A stretch of 64,000 bases of DNA, taken from Actinobaculum suis (GTDB lineage Bacteria > Actinomycetota > Actinomycetes > Actinomycetales > Actinomycetaceae). The stretch is taken from NCBI RefSeq assembly GCF_900102025.1, contig NZ_FNAU01000001.1:124001-188000 (forward strand), read 5' to 3'. The position numbers and the translations under genes are program-made. Shown piece by piece: positions 1-8,106 of the stretch; positions within the stretch are counted from its first letter, which is position 1, and each line of letters starts with the position of its first letter. The notes under the pieces are model-generated. The model saw only the letters and a list, made by a program, of their open reading frames with translations. It was not told the DNA's origin and searched no databases.

Positions 1-2
1 TA

Positions 3-959
3 AGCACCGGAATAGCCGCCCAAACCGCGGAATTGGTTGGCACGGCGGTGCAGGCAGTTTCTACGGCCCGGTATGGCGATTCTGAGTTGCGCATTACGTG
101 GCAGTTGCGGCCCGGAGAAGAGTTCGCGCGCGTACGCGTGGATGCTGATTGGCACGAACACGAAAAGCTTCTCAAACTGGCATTCCCGGTTCGGATTCAC
201 ACCGATCGGGCCCAATACGAGACGCAGATGGGTTATATCGAACGGCCCACTCACACGAATACGTCTTGGGATGCGAGCCGTTTCGAAGTTTCCTGCCACC
301 GCTGGTTGCGGCTAGCAAATGCCGGGGCTAGCCTCGCGATCGCTAATGATGCGACCTATGGTTGGGATATTACGCGCCATCAGGAAGGCCGGCGCAGCAC
401 GTATTCGCGCGTGCGGGCAACCCTGCTGAAATGCGCCCGGTATCCCGATCCGGAACAAGACCAAGGCCAGTTCTCCTGGAATTTCCGGCTCCACCCGGGA
501 GCCAGCGTGGAGGCGGCAATTGCTGATGGTCAAGATATTTGCTTGGGCACCCGCTATGTTTCCGGCACCCCGGCAGGCCCGATAGCTCCAGCAGGCCCGG
601 CAGTCGTGGCAGCTCCAGCAGCCCCAACAGCCCAGGTAGGCCCAGCCGGCCCGGCAGTCCCGGCGGCAAGCCCGGTAGCTCCGCTCTTCCGCGTGGAAGG
701 GGCCGTAGTCGAATCGGTGGCCATGGCTCCCGACCGTTCGGGCAACGCCGTCGTACGCATTTATGAGGGCCGCGGTGCTACTAGCCACGTAACCATTCAA
801 GCTCCCGAGTTTTCCCGCGCCTGGTGTACCGATTTACGGTACCGCAGCCCGGAAGAATCCGGCTATGCAGGGCCGGAAATACGGTGGGATGGTAAGGCCT
901 GGCAGCTAGAACTCGCCCCCTTCCAGATCGCGACGATTCGATTCGAGCGTGCACTATGA
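3..959 (+). CDS. GH38 alpha-mannosidase, C-terminal part (truncated by window edge)
   Basis: The frame is open to the left edge, so the start lies outside the window. The visible part matches the C-terminal beta-sandwich region of family GH38 alpha-mannosidases: the stretch TYGWDI near residue 115 followed by ARYPDPEQDQG and the FSWNFRLHPG segment is typical of that region. The catalytic domain is outside. A Pro/Ala/Val-rich linker (about residues 180-215 of the visible part) separates this from a last beta-rich module of about 90 residues. The stop overlaps the next ATG (ATGA), so it is probably co-translated with the GH5-like gene. Expected role: removal of alpha-linked mannose from imported oligosaccharides. 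No export signal can be judged because the N-terminus is missing. Confidence 0.82.
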   Translation, partial: STGIAAQTAELVGTAVQAVSTARYGDSELRITWQLRPGEEFARVRVDADWHEHEKLLKLAFPVRIHTDRAQYETQMGYIERPTHTNTSWDASRFEVSCHRWLRLANAGASLAIANDATYGWDITRHQEGRRSTYSRVRATLLKCARYPDPEQDQGQFSWNFRLHPGASVEAAIADGQDICLGTRYVSGTPAGPIAPAGPAVVAAPAAPTAQVGPAGPAVPAASPVAPLFRVEGAVVESVAMAPDRSGNAVVRIYEGRGATSHVTIQAPEFSRAWCTDLRYRSPEESGYAGPEIRWDGKAWQLELAPFQIATIRFERAL

Positions 960-2356
960 GATTCGGAGTCAATTACACGCCGCGGCAAGGCTGGTTCTAT
1001 TCCTGGCTAGATTTCGACCGCGCGCAAGTGCAAGCAGATTTCACGGCGCTCAAAGAAATCGGGGCGGATCACGTGCGGATTTTCCCGCTCTGGACGCTCC
1101 TGCAACCCAACCGGACCTATATCCGTCCGCAAGCCATTCGTGATGTGGTCAGCGTGGCGGAAGTCGCCGACGATCTGGGGCTGGATATTTTCGTGGACGT
1201 TTTGCAAGGCCACCTTTCCTCCTACGATTTCCTACCTTCGTGGGTGCTCAGCTGGCACGAACGCAATATTTTCACCGACCCGCAAGTCGTTGCGGCCCAG
1301 CAAAACCTGATTACCACTTTGGCAGGCGCGCTCGCCGATATTCCGCACGCGCGCGGGCTCAGCCTAGGTAACGAGATTATCCAGTTCGCTGCCTCTCGCC
1401 ACCCTTCCCCGCAAGCGCTAACTTCCCACCAGGCCCGTACCTGGCTGGAAACGCTCTACCGGACGGCAAAGGCCGCCTGGCCGCACGGGATCCACACGCA
1501 TTCTTTTGATGACGATTTGTGGTTTGCGCCCGACCAGCCCTTCACCCCCGAACAGGCCACCGCGATAGGAGATTTGACCACCGTCCATTCCTGGATTTTT
1601 GGCGGCGTAGGCCCAGCATACGGGGCCGACGCCCCCGAACTCGCCTGGTTCGCTCGCTACCTGTGCGAAGTTGCTAATGCTTGGGCAGAGATCTTTGATT
1701 GCGCACCGGAGGGGCGCGGTTTGTGGCTACAAGAACTAGGAGCGCCACTAAATTACCTGCACGACGACGCCGCAGCCGCCACTTTCCTAACCAAAACTAT
1801 CGACTCCCTTTTGGGCGCCCATGGCGGCGGGCCTACCCCGCACCTGCAAGCAATCACCTGGTGGTGCTCCCACGATGTGGATCGCCACCTCGCAGATTTC
1901 CCAGAAGTGGAATACGGCCTCGGGCTTTTCAACAGCGCCGGAGAACTAAAACCACAAGGCCAGGCTTTCCAAAAAGCGATCACCCAGTGGGGCACCCGTG
2001 CCGGTACGGCGAGCCGCGCCGGCGCAACCAGCCCCCACCCCAGTGCCTCGAGCGGCGCAACCAGCCTCCACGCTGGAACAACCAGCTCCCCCGCAAGCGA
2101 TACCAGTTCCGCCCAGAACGCGGCCGCTCCCAGCTCTGCCGCGGGCCCGCCCCGAAACACTTTGCGGATAAATATTTGCCCACAAAGGCGCGACCTGCTG
2201 GATCCGCGCCACGAATTCTTTGCTACCTGGGTAGCCCATGCCCGGGCTGGGGACGTGCGACGCATCGTCCTCGGCACCGCACCCACCCCCAGCCCGGCCA
2301 CGCCGCCAGTAGCCAAAGCAAGTTTCCATCCCCAGCAAGCGGAGACCACCGCCTAG
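956..2356 (+). CDS. GH5-like (clan GH-A) glycosidase, candidate N-glycan core beta-mannosidase
   Basis: 466 residues starting MRFGVNYTPRQGWF. The fold signature is a clan GH-A TIM barrel: GLSLGNEI puts the candidate acid/base at Glu140, LWLQELGAP the candidate nucleophile at Glu260, and ITWWCSHDVDR is the usual strand-8 tryptophan region. There is no signal peptide, so it should act in the cytoplasm. From about residue 345 the chain becomes an Ala/Ser/Thr/Pro-rich linker of some 70 residues with a short basic tail. Its place between GH38 and a sugar ABC importer resembles Bifidobacterium N-glycan loci, where a GH5_18 beta-mannosidase cleaves Man-beta-1,4-GlcNAc. Subfamily assignment is inference; another beta-glycosidase of clan GH-A is possible. 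Start ATG overlaps the upstream TGA. Confidence 0.72.
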   Translation: MRFGVNYTPRQGWFYSWLDFDRAQVQADFTALKEIGADHVRIFPLWTLLQPNRTYIRPQAIRDVVSVAEVADDLGLDIFVDVLQGHLSSYDFLPSWVLSWHERNIFTDPQVVAAQQNLITTLAGALADIPHARGLSLGNEIIQFAASRHPSPQALTSHQARTWLETLYRTAKAAWPHGIHTHSFDDDLWFAPDQPFTPEQATAIGDLTTVHSWIFGGVGPAYGADAPELAWFARYLCEVANAWAEIFDCAPEGRGLWLQELGAPLNYLHDDAAAATFLTKTIDSLLGAHGGGPTPHLQAITWWCSHDVDRHLADFPEVEYGLGLFNSAGELKPQGQAFQKAITQWGTRAGTASRAGATSPHPSASSGATSLHAGTTSSPASDTSSAQNAAAPSSAAGPPRNTLRINICPQRRDLLDPRHEFFATWVAHARAGDVRRIVLGTAPTPSPATPPVAKASFHPQQAETTA

Positions 2357-2407
2357 CCGGAGAGGAATAACGGAAGATTTCCAAACGGACTTCAAGGAGG
2401 AAGTGCC

Positions 2408-3712
2408 ATGAAATACGCAAAACTATTTGCGGTTATCGGGGCGGGCGCCCTCGCCCTCACCGCCTGCACCGGTGGAGGTACGGCGTCACAAGACACAAAA
2501 TCGGCCGCACCCGATAAAACCAGTAGCGAAAGCACCAAACTATCCGGCGAAATTTCTTTCCAAACCTGGTCGCTGAAGAATGACCGCTTCACGCCCTATT
2601 TTGAAAAGCTAATCGCAGATTTCCAAAACGAACATCCCGGCACCACCATTAAATGGATGGATCAGCCCGGTGAAGGCTACGAAGATAAAGTCCTGCAACA
2701 AGCAAACGCAGACGAACTACCCGACGTCGTCAACCTGCCACCCGGATATGCCGCCCAACTAGCGAAAGCCGGCATGGTAGAAAACCTCGAAACCGTCAAC
2801 AAAGACGTTTTGAAAGAATACGTTCCGGGCGGCATTTCGGCCTACCAGTTCCCCGGCGTAGAAGGCACCTACGGCTACCCGTGGTACCTCGGCACCGACA
2901 TGAACTGGTTCAACACCGAACTCCTCGAAAAAGCAGGAGTCTCCAAAGACCAGCTCCCCAAGACCATGGACGAACTCTTCGAAACCGCCGATAAGGTAGC
3001 AAAAGCCACCAACGGCGAAGTCAAGATGATCTCCAACCTGCCCGACGCCGACGCCTTCGCCAATGCCGGCGTAAAATTCCAGAAAGACGACGGCACCTAC
3101 GACTTCAACACCCCCGAAGGGGTGAAACTCGTACAGCGCTGGAAGGACGCCTACGCCAACGGCTCGATGACCCCCGAAGCGCTCAACGCAGACTGGACCG
3201 GCAACGCCATGCTCTACAAGCAAGGCCGCACCGCCTGGACCACCGCCTCGGCTGGCTTCGCCTCCGAACTGGAAAAGGAAGCCCCCTCCCTACTCGGAGT
3301 CTCTGTAGCCACCCCGCGTATCGGCAACCCGCCACTCTTCGTGCAAGGCATCTCCGTCTCCGCACATTCGAAGAATCCAGAACTGGCCCGCGCCTTCGCC
3401 CAATACGTCACCAATAACCACAACCAAGTGGAATTCGTAAAAATCGCCCAAGGTTTCTTCCCCGGCACCCAAGAAGGCAACTCCAACCCGGACACCTTCA
3501 CTTCCGTCATCAAGAATGACCTGCAAAAAACCGCGACCACCACGGCCGCCGAAGCCATGAAGACCGCCGCCCCCACCACGGGCGTCGACTTCACCGAAGA
3601 CATGGGCAAATACACGAAACAACAGGTAGCGCTCGCGGTACGTGGTGACGTGCCGATCGAAGACGCCCTGCAAAAGATTTCCGATTATGCCAACCAAAAT
3701 GCTGTGAAATAG
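2408..3712 (+). CDS. ABC transporter sugar-binding lipoprotein
   Basis: 434 residues. Signal peptide ends in the lipobox LTAC with the lipidated cysteine at residue 20, followed by a Gly/Ser/Thr-rich tether. The mature part has the type-1 solute-binding layout of the MalE/UgpB group (IADFQNEHPGTTIKWMDQPG near the N-terminus; LPDVVNLPPGYAAQLAKAG for the hinge-side segment). A strong AGGAGG lies 6-8 bases before the ATG. It is the first gene of the importer, followed by two permeases after a 254-base gap with a strong hairpin. Ligand is not readable from sequence. Context with GH38, GH5-like and GH20 enzymes suggests an N-glycan-type oligosaccharide. Confidence 0.9.
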   Translation: MKYAKLFAVIGAGALALTACTGGGTASQDTKSAAPDKTSSESTKLSGEISFQTWSLKNDRFTPYFEKLIADFQNEHPGTTIKWMDQPGEGYEDKVLQQANADELPDVVNLPPGYAAQLAKAGMVENLETVNKDVLKEYVPGGISAYQFPGVEGTYGYPWYLGTDMNWFNTELLEKAGVSKDQLPKTMDELFETADKVAKATNGEVKMISNLPDADAFANAGVKFQKDDGTYDFNTPEGVKLVQRWKDAYANGSMTPEALNADWTGNAMLYKQGRTAWTTASAGFASELEKEAPSLLGVSVATPRIGNPPLFVQGISVSAHSKNPELARAFAQYVTNNHNQVEFVKIAQGFFPGTQEGNSNPDTFTSVIKNDLQKTATTTAAEAMKTAAPTTGVDFTEDMGKYTKQQVALAVRGDVPIEDALQKISDYANQNAVK

Positions 3713-3876
3713 CGGCCGCTAACCGCTACTCACAGCTCTTACCCCTGGCTCGCAGGTAAAGGGCTGGCTGGTGCGGCACGCAAACCACCGCACTATCGGG
3801 CACCGTAACCGGCCCTTACCGCCAGCTAAGACCGCGCGCACGCGCGTAGCAACACAGCAACAAGTAACCATATGCA

Positions 3877-3920
3877 AGCAAGGGGCGGCAGCGGAGTTTT
3901 CGCTCCCTGCCGCCCCTGCT
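3877..3920 (+). promoter_or_regulatory. Strong hairpin between binding-protein and permease genes
   Basis: GGGGCGGCAG on the left arm pairs exactly with CTGCCGCCCC on the right arm, with further partial pairing outside (AGCA/TGCT) and inside. No T-run follows, so it looks like an RNA stabiliser or partial attenuator rather than a full terminator. In malE-malF-type operons such stems help keep the binding protein at higher level than the permeases. The 254-base gap 3713-3966 otherwise holds only the short leader frame at 3938. Confidence 0.7.
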
Positions 3921-3937
3921 GAAAGGACTGATTTACG

Positions 3938-3970
3938 GTGATAGTCAACTGGCTCGGTGATAAATCATGA
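3938..3970 (+). CDS. Putative 10-codon leader peptide coupled to the first permease
   Basis: GTG start, ten codons reading MIVNWLGDKS, stop TGA at 3968-3970. The stop overlaps the permease ATG (3967) as ATGA. GAAAGGA lies 10 bases upstream of this GTG, while the permease ATG itself has no good ribosome site and an in-frame TAA two codons before it. The arrangement suggests the permease is translated by re-initiation after this mini-frame. There is no run of one codon that would mark classical attenuation. Translation of the peptide is inferred, not shown. Confidence 0.4.
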   Translation: MIVNWLGDKS

Positions 3971-4944
3971 AATGGCACCGTTGGTATACGCCCTACGTGT
4001 TGATTGCCCCGGCGATCCTCTGGGTGCTTGTTTTCTCTATCTGGCCGTTCCTGAACACGATCTACCTCTCCTTCACGGACGCCCGGCCCCTGCGCACCCC
4101 AAATTTCGTAGCTCTCGAAAACTACGCGCAACTATTTTCTGATGAACGCTTCAAATTCGCGATTATGACCTCGCTCGTGTACGTAATCGTGTGCGTACCA
4201 TTGCTTACTTTCCTGCCGCTTCTTTTGGCCGTTCTGGTGCAAAAGAAAGTACCGGGAATTTCCTTCTTCCGCACTTCTTACTACCTGCCGGTAATCGCTT
4301 CCGTGGTGGTTATCGGGGTTATTTGGACGTGGCTTTTCGATTCCCAAGGGATCATCAACGAAACCTTGCAATGGCTGCATTTGACCGATCAGCCAATTAA
4401 CTTCCTCACCGAACGGTGGCTGATTGTTTTCGTAGCCATCTCCCTTACCGTGTGGAAAGGATTGGGCTACTACATGGTGATCTACATGGTAGGCCTGGCC
4501 AATGTACCCAAAGACCTGTACGAAGCCGCCGAAATTGATGGGGCTGGCTGGTGGCGCCGCTTCTGGAACGTCACGGTTCCGGGGGTGCGAGGCATTATGC
4601 TCCTCATTTCCGCGCTAGTCACCGTGGCCGCAATCCGCGTCTTCTCCGAAATCTACGTACTCACCAACGGAACTGGCGGGCCCGGCGGACAGTCACAATC
4701 CATAGTCATGATGATCCAACAGGCCGGTAAGGGACTGAACGGCAACCTCGGATATGCTTCCGCGATCTCCGTAGCCCTGTTCTTCCTTACCTTCCTCCCC
4801 CTCGTCTTGGTTGCCTACATCAACCAGGGAACAGAAATCCGGGCCACCCGCAAACTTGCCAAACAACAAAAACTCATCGCGCGGCAACGGCGAGCAGAAC
4901 GGGCCCAGCACACCGGGCATCGCCAGGAGGTAACCAATGAATAA
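3967..4944 (+). CDS. Sugar ABC transporter permease, MalF/UgpA type
   Basis: 325 residues with about six membrane helices and the cytoplasmic EAA loop EAAEIDGAGWWRRFWNVTVP that docks the ATPase. The N-terminal WYTPYVLIAPAILWVLVFSIWP segment is usual for this family. An in-frame TAA at 3961 fixes the start at 3967. The 3' end overlaps the next permease by 8 bases. No ATPase gene is present in the locus, so the importer probably uses a shared MsiK/MsmK-type ATPase encoded elsewhere, as is common in actinobacterial oligosaccharide importers. That last point is inference. Confidence 0.93.
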   Translation: MKWHRWYTPYVLIAPAILWVLVFSIWPFLNTIYLSFTDARPLRTPNFVALENYAQLFSDERFKFAIMTSLVYVIVCVPLLTFLPLLLAVLVQKKVPGISFFRTSYYLPVIASVVVIGVIWTWLFDSQGIINETLQWLHLTDQPINFLTERWLIVFVAISLTVWKGLGYYMVIYMVGLANVPKDLYEAAEIDGAGWWRRFWNVTVPGVRGIMLLISALVTVAAIRVFSEIYVLTNGTGGPGGQSQSIVMMIQQAGKGLNGNLGYASAISVALFFLTFLPLVLVAYINQGTEIRATRKLAKQQKLIARQRRAERAQHTGHRQEVTNE

Positions 4945-5944
4945 TCCACGCCAAGATAATTCTGCGGTAGCGCGCCCGCAGGCCGCTCCCGGCCCGTCCG
5001 CGCAACCGGCCCCGCCCGCCATGCCCGCCACCCCGCCGGCCGCTCCCACCACCCAGGTAGTGACCGCGCCGTCCGGTACGGTTCCCACCCGGCGTCGTGC
5101 TGGGATGCACATGCGCCGGACCAACCGGCCCTTGCTAACTATTGGCCGCTACGTGCTTTTGCTTTTGATCTTCGTCATTTCGGTGGGACCATTCCTGATC
5201 CAGCTTTCGATGGCTTTCAAAGGCAAGAACGAAGACGCTTTTGGTTTCCCGCCGCAGCTCATCCCAGATGACCCAACGCTGGAAAACTTTGCGGAAGTGA
5301 CCCGGAATGTGCCGGTGCTCCAATATGCGTGGCATTCGCTTTTGGTAGCCGTAGCTATCGTGGTTTCCAATGTCATTTTTGCTACTTTGGCGGGCTACGC
5401 TTTCGCGATCATGAAATTCCGCGGGAAAGCGATCGCCTTTGCGATTATCTTGTCCACGTTGTTACTTCCCGGCGAAGTAACTCTTACCTCCCAGTACCTG
5501 ACCGTGAAAGCGCTTGGCGCGGCCAATACGCTGGTAGGCGTCTTCCTCCCCGGGGCGATTAGCGCCATGAATGTTTTGCTCATGACGGCCGCTGCCCGTT
5601 CCATTCCCACCGCGATTTTGGATGCTGCCACTTTGGACGGCGCCACTACTTTCCAAAGGCTGCGGCTCGTGGTGTGGCCGAACGTGCGTGGTATGGCCGC
5701 CGTGGTTGCCCTCATGTCATTTATCGGCGCTTGGGATGATTTCCTGTGGCCCTTGGTAGTGCTTTCTGACCCCGAAAAGTACACGCTCACGGTAGGAATC
5801 CAATACCTGAACTCCTCCTTCGGTTCGAATCCGCGCGTGGTGGCGGCAGGCACCGTGATCGCACTGGTCCCGATTATTATCCTCTTCGCGGTGTTCCAAA
5901 AGCAGTTCTTCCGCGGCGTGGAACAAGGCGCGGTCAAGGAATAA
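4937..5944 (+). CDS. Sugar ABC transporter permease, MalG/UgpE type
   Basis: 335 residues. About 65 N-terminal residues are Pro/Ala/Thr-rich and hydrophilic, then six helices follow (first one YVLLLLIFVISVGPFLIQLSM). The EAA-type loop is the variant DAATLDGATTFQRLRLVVWP. AGGAGG stands 6 bases before the ATG. It overlaps the upstream permease by 8 bases and its TAA shares one base with the GH20 ATG, so both permeases and the hexosaminidase should be one transcript. The Pro/Ala extension is unusual for MalG homologues and matches the low-complexity inserts seen in other genes here. Confidence 0.93.
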   Translation: MNNPRQDNSAVARPQAAPGPSAQPAPPAMPATPPAAPTTQVVTAPSGTVPTRRRAGMHMRRTNRPLLTIGRYVLLLLIFVISVGPFLIQLSMAFKGKNEDAFGFPPQLIPDDPTLENFAEVTRNVPVLQYAWHSLLVAVAIVVSNVIFATLAGYAFAIMKFRGKAIAFAIILSTLLLPGEVTLTSQYLTVKALGAANTLVGVFLPGAISAMNVLLMTAAARSIPTAILDAATLDGATTFQRLRLVVWPNVRGMAAVVALMSFIGAWDDFLWPLVVLSDPEKYTLTVGIQYLNSSFGSNPRVVAAGTVIALVPIIILFAVFQKQFFRGVEQGAVKE

Positions 5945-7833
5945 TGATGAACGTTTGCCCGCTCCTTCCCCGCCCCCGCAGTTTCCGGGCTCTACCTGGC
6001 GTGTTACGCCTCGATGCTACGACTATCGTGAGCGGGGACTTCGCGGCCGCTACGGCGTGGATTTTGCGCCGCTCCACCGGTTTGCCCTTCCCGGAAAAGA
6101 TCGGTACCGAAAATCTGCCGGGCCCGCACCTGCGCACCGTGCACGATTCGCAACTGGGCGCCGAAGACTACCGCCTCGTGGTGCAACCCAGCGGTGTATT
6201 GATATGCGCCGGCGGGCGGCGCGGGGCGATCTGGGCAGCGCAATCTTTGTTACAACTAGCCCAAGTTCCCGCGCCCGCACCGCGGGCGGTAAAGCTGGCC
6301 ACCGCGCCAGTGGGTACGGAAGCTAGGCAACCGGCAACGCCGCCTGCAGCGGCAACGACGCCGGCAACGGCGCCCGCACCGACAGCGGCCACGGCACCGG
6401 CCACGGAAACAGTACCGGCACCGCCGCTGGCCAGATGCGGCGTGGCGGAAGAGCTCGTGGTGCCCTGCGCAGAAATTACGGATCAACCCCGCTATGCCTG
6501 GCGCGGTTGCGGCCTGGATACGGCCCGCCACTTCTTTCCCGTGGCAGACCTCGCGGATTTTCTGGGCTGGCTTTCCTATTACAAGATCAATGTTTTTCAT
6601 TGGCATTTGACCGATGATCAGGGTTGGCGCTTCGAATCGCGCCGCTATCCGCGGCTCACTTCCGTGGGCAGCTGGCGGAGCGAAACGATTAGCCCCTTGC
6701 ACGGTACGGATCGGACCCCACACGGTGGTTTCTATACCCAAGCCCAAATCCGTTACATTTGCCAATTGGCGGAAAAGCTAGGCATCACCGTGGTTCCCGA
6801 AATTGAATTCCCCGGGCACCTATCTGCCGCAATCGCCGCTTATCCCAAACTCGGCGCTACCTCTGCGCAAGACGTACCGACCGCACCTGCCACTCGGCCG
6901 GTGGCCCGCACCTGGGGTGTTTTCGAAGGGACCCTGCGGTTCACGGAAGAAAACTTACGTTTCGTTACCGACATTTGGGAAGAAGTATTGGAAGTAACCG
7001 GGGCACATATTGTTCATATAGGGGGTGACGAGGTACCGCCCGGGCCGTGGAAACTTGATAAACCCACCGCGCAGTTCTGTGCCGAGCATGGTATTGCCGG
7101 CCCGCACGCCCTACAAGCTTGGTTCACAAACTATCTCGCCAGCTGGTTGGATGAACGCGGGGTACAAGCCGTAGCCTGGGATGAAGCTTTCGAAAACGTT
7201 CCGGCCACGCAGCAAGCCCCGAACCTGATCTGCCAGGCTTGGCGCGGCCATAACCGGGGCCAAAAGATCGCGGCGGCAGACATCCGCACAATTATGAGCC
7301 CGGCCGAGCTGCTCTACTTTAACAACTACCAAAGCCTAGATAGCGCCGAACCCTATGCCCAGGGCGCGCTATCCACAGTTGCGGATGTATGCGCCTATGA
7401 CCCGAGTGCGGGGCTGCCCGCGCCGGCCGCACGCAATGTGCTTGGCACCCAATTCATGGTGTGGACGGAATACGTGGAAAACTACCGCCAACTGCAGTAT
7501 TGCGCATGGCCGCGCGCCCTTGCTTTCGCGGAACTAGCTTGGCACGCCACCCCGGTGCCCGCGCCCGCCGCAGCTCCGGTACCGGCAACAACTAGCGCAC
7601 CGGTAGCTACCGCGGGCAATGCAGCGGCCGCGAGCGCGCAGACCGTTACCGAAACCAAAGCAGCCGCCGCGAGCGCGGCGAACTCAGATTTCCGCGCCCG
7701 CATGGACGCACATCTCGCCTTCCTTGCTGCCGCGGGGCTGAACTATCGACCATTGGCCGGCCCTCTCCCCTGGCAAAAAGCGGGGACCGGGCGGCGCCAA
7801 CGTCCCGACCGGCTAGACGGCATAATTATGTAA
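5944..7833 (+). CDS. GH20 beta-N-acetylhexosaminidase, cytoplasmic
   Basis: 629 residues. The GH20 catalytic barrel starts at YAWRGCGLDTARHF (about 184), with NVFHWHLTDDQGWRFE (216-231), VVPEIEFPGH (283-292) and the catalytic pair HIGGDE at Asp362-Glu363. An N-terminal GH20b-like domain (1-115) is split from the barrel by an Ala/Pro/Thr insert (about 120-160); a second Ala-rich insert lies near 550-590. No signal peptide. Expected reaction: release of terminal beta-linked GlcNAc (or GalNAc), which fits the chitobiose end of an N-glycan or a GlcNAc antenna. It directly follows the importer (TAATG junction). Confidence 0.93.
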   Translation: MMNVCPLLPRPRSFRALPGVLRLDATTIVSGDFAAATAWILRRSTGLPFPEKIGTENLPGPHLRTVHDSQLGAEDYRLVVQPSGVLICAGGRRGAIWAAQSLLQLAQVPAPAPRAVKLATAPVGTEARQPATPPAAATTPATAPAPTAATAPATETVPAPPLARCGVAEELVVPCAEITDQPRYAWRGCGLDTARHFFPVADLADFLGWLSYYKINVFHWHLTDDQGWRFESRRYPRLTSVGSWRSETISPLHGTDRTPHGGFYTQAQIRYICQLAEKLGITVVPEIEFPGHLSAAIAAYPKLGATSAQDVPTAPATRPVARTWGVFEGTLRFTEENLRFVTDIWEEVLEVTGAHIVHIGGDEVPPGPWKLDKPTAQFCAEHGIAGPHALQAWFTNYLASWLDERGVQAVAWDEAFENVPATQQAPNLICQAWRGHNRGQKIAAADIRTIMSPAELLYFNNYQSLDSAEPYAQGALSTVADVCAYDPSAGLPAPAARNVLGTQFMVWTEYVENYRQLQYCAWPRALAFAELAWHATPVPAPAAAPVPATTSAPVATAGNAAAASAQTVTETKAAAASAANSDFRARMDAHLAFLAAAGLNYRPLAGPLPWQKAGTGRRQRPDRLDGIIM

Positions 7834-7963
7834 ACCCTGCGGGCCCGGCCAGCCCTGGCAGAGCTAGCTGCGGGTGGTGCCGACGCACTACCGCCCGCAT
7901 ACCTGGCCGCCTGCCTAACGAGGTGGCCAGACCGGCTCGGACAGTTTTGGCGAAGTGGCGGGC

Positions 7964-8027
7964 GGGGTCACCTACGGGCGGGGCCACCTACGAGCATGGC
8001 CACCTACGGGTATGGCTACCCGCGGGC
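7964..8027 (+). repeat. Four tandem 16-bp repeats upstream of the sugar kinase
   Basis: Units at 7964-7979, 7980-7995, 7996-8011 and 8012-8027 share the pattern RKGGYYACCTACGRGY (the last copy has CCCGCGGGC). They end 79 bases before the kinase ATG. The rest of the gap 7834-8106 is GC-rich with no coding frame I trust. The repeat could be an array of regulator sites or a replication-slippage tract. Confidence 0.7.
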
Positions 8028-8106
8028 TGGACTAGTGTGGGGCGCGGCTAGCGGCGGCGTCGAAAAACTAACCGTAAAAGCAACCGATACTAAGGCAGGA
8101 AGAGAA

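Noticed and set aside
1699-2370. Plus-strand 223-codon frame inside the GH5-like gene
   Set aside because: Out-of-frame shadow, Arg/Pro-rich, without a ribosome site.
5822-5832. GGTTCGAATCC word resembling a tRNA T-loop
   Set aside because: It lies inside the MalG-type permease coding frame and no acceptor or anticodon stem surrounds it.
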